NCBI RefSeq assembly: GCF_008698145.1
Contig: NZ_RZNZ01000013.1
Span: 37,211-101,210 of the forward strand
Origin: Bifidobacterium vespertilionis
GTDB taxonomy: Bacteria; Actinomycetota; Actinomycetes; Actinomycetales; Bifidobacteriaceae
Direction: 5' to 3'
DNA length: 64,000 nt
In this document: piece by piece, positions 63,968 through 64,000 of the stretch
Position numbering within the stretch: the stretch's first letter is position 1
Layout of the letters: every line of letters starts with the position of its first letter
Program-made: the position numbers and the translations under genes
The notes under the pieces: generated by a model
The model's input: the letters and a program-made list of their open reading frames with translations, nothing else
The model's database searches: none
What the model was told of the DNA's origin: nothing

Positions 63968-64000
63968 TGAGCGCGAGGATCCTTTCACTGGGCTTGTCGT
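63968..64000 (+). CDS. possible start of a gene cut by the window edge
   Basis: ATG 63968 has GAGG five bases upstream and reads MSARILSLGLS to the edge. An alternative is a minus-strand C-terminus ending at 63954 (DKPSERILALINAS). The two are mutually exclusive and neither can be settled from 33-47 bases. 63872-63967 holds no gene. Confidence 0.25.

Noticed and set aside
63701..63988. 95-codon minus-strand frame at the window end
   Set aside because: It reads straight through two hairpin repeats and has no coding character.

Overview
This window looks like a chromosomal segment of a Bifidobacterium (Actinomycetota). It is GC-rich and Bifidobacterium-style throughout: actinobacterial marker families (DUF3107, DUF3052, DUF2342 metalloprotease, zinc-type L31), the MEP isoprenoid genes dxr-ispG, and a heavy load of glycosidases, sugar kinases, sugar permeases and LacI/ROK regulators. 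I name no species because no gene here fixes one.

Layout. 1-24 kb is mostly core housekeeping: a patatin fragment, murI, dapF, a VKOR-type membrane thiol enzyme, a PHP phosphoesterase, a degenerate APH-like kinase, a short UvrD-like helicase, a Lon-fold protease divergent from a DUF2342 metalloprotease, tRNA-Val, a DivIVA-repeat protein, dxr-ispG, recO-uppS, a cfa-type methyltransferase, a hydroxysteroid-dehydrogenase-like SDR, a YkoE-like ECF substrate component, tRNA-Met, and rpmE-prfA-prmC. The last three belong to the widely conserved actinobacterial order rpmE-prfA-prmC-tsaC-wecA. Here that order is split: about 7.4 kb (25.3-32.8 kb) lies between prmC and tsaC. The inserted stretch carries a response regulator, histidine kinase, ABC ATPase and permease in one direction. 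Divergent from them are an AT-rich secreted orphan protein and a membrane protein, followed by an O-acetyltransferase and an unrecognised protein. tsaC, a WecA-like transferase and guaB then resume the core.

36-61 kb is a carbohydrate-use region: a GH13 alpha-glucosidase, oligoribonuclease and a Pif1-like helicase, a PfkB-like protein lacking its catalytic motif, then GH43, GH36, a GPH-type permease, GH88, a truncated beta-helix enzyme relic, a LacI regulator, and an AGE-type sugar isomerase. Next come a P-loop kinase divergent from a ROK regulator, an MFS sugar permease, fructokinase and cutC. At least six promoters here carry 14-bp palindromes close to TGAAANCGNTTTCA, usually inside the -35/-10 spacer, so most of these genes look like one LacI-family regulon that includes the regulator itself and possibly cutC. 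A toxin-antitoxin-like pair lies within the region. The window ends with a cell-wall-type 5'-nucleotidase carrying a C-terminal LAXTG-like sorting signal.

Intergenic DNA is unusually structured. I see five dispersed families of near-perfect palindromes or REP-like elements: GGATCCTT/CTCAGGATGAC pairs, a duplicated 101-bp element, and GTTCAC-, TCGTTCCAACC-, CACGGAACTCGAATTT- and AAGTCCCCGAACCC-armed hairpins. Several genes (guaB, the O-acetyltransferase, the alpha/beta hydrolase) have a -10 box six or seven bases before the start codon, which suggests leaderless transcripts. No CRISPR array, insertion sequence, prophage or rRNA was seen.
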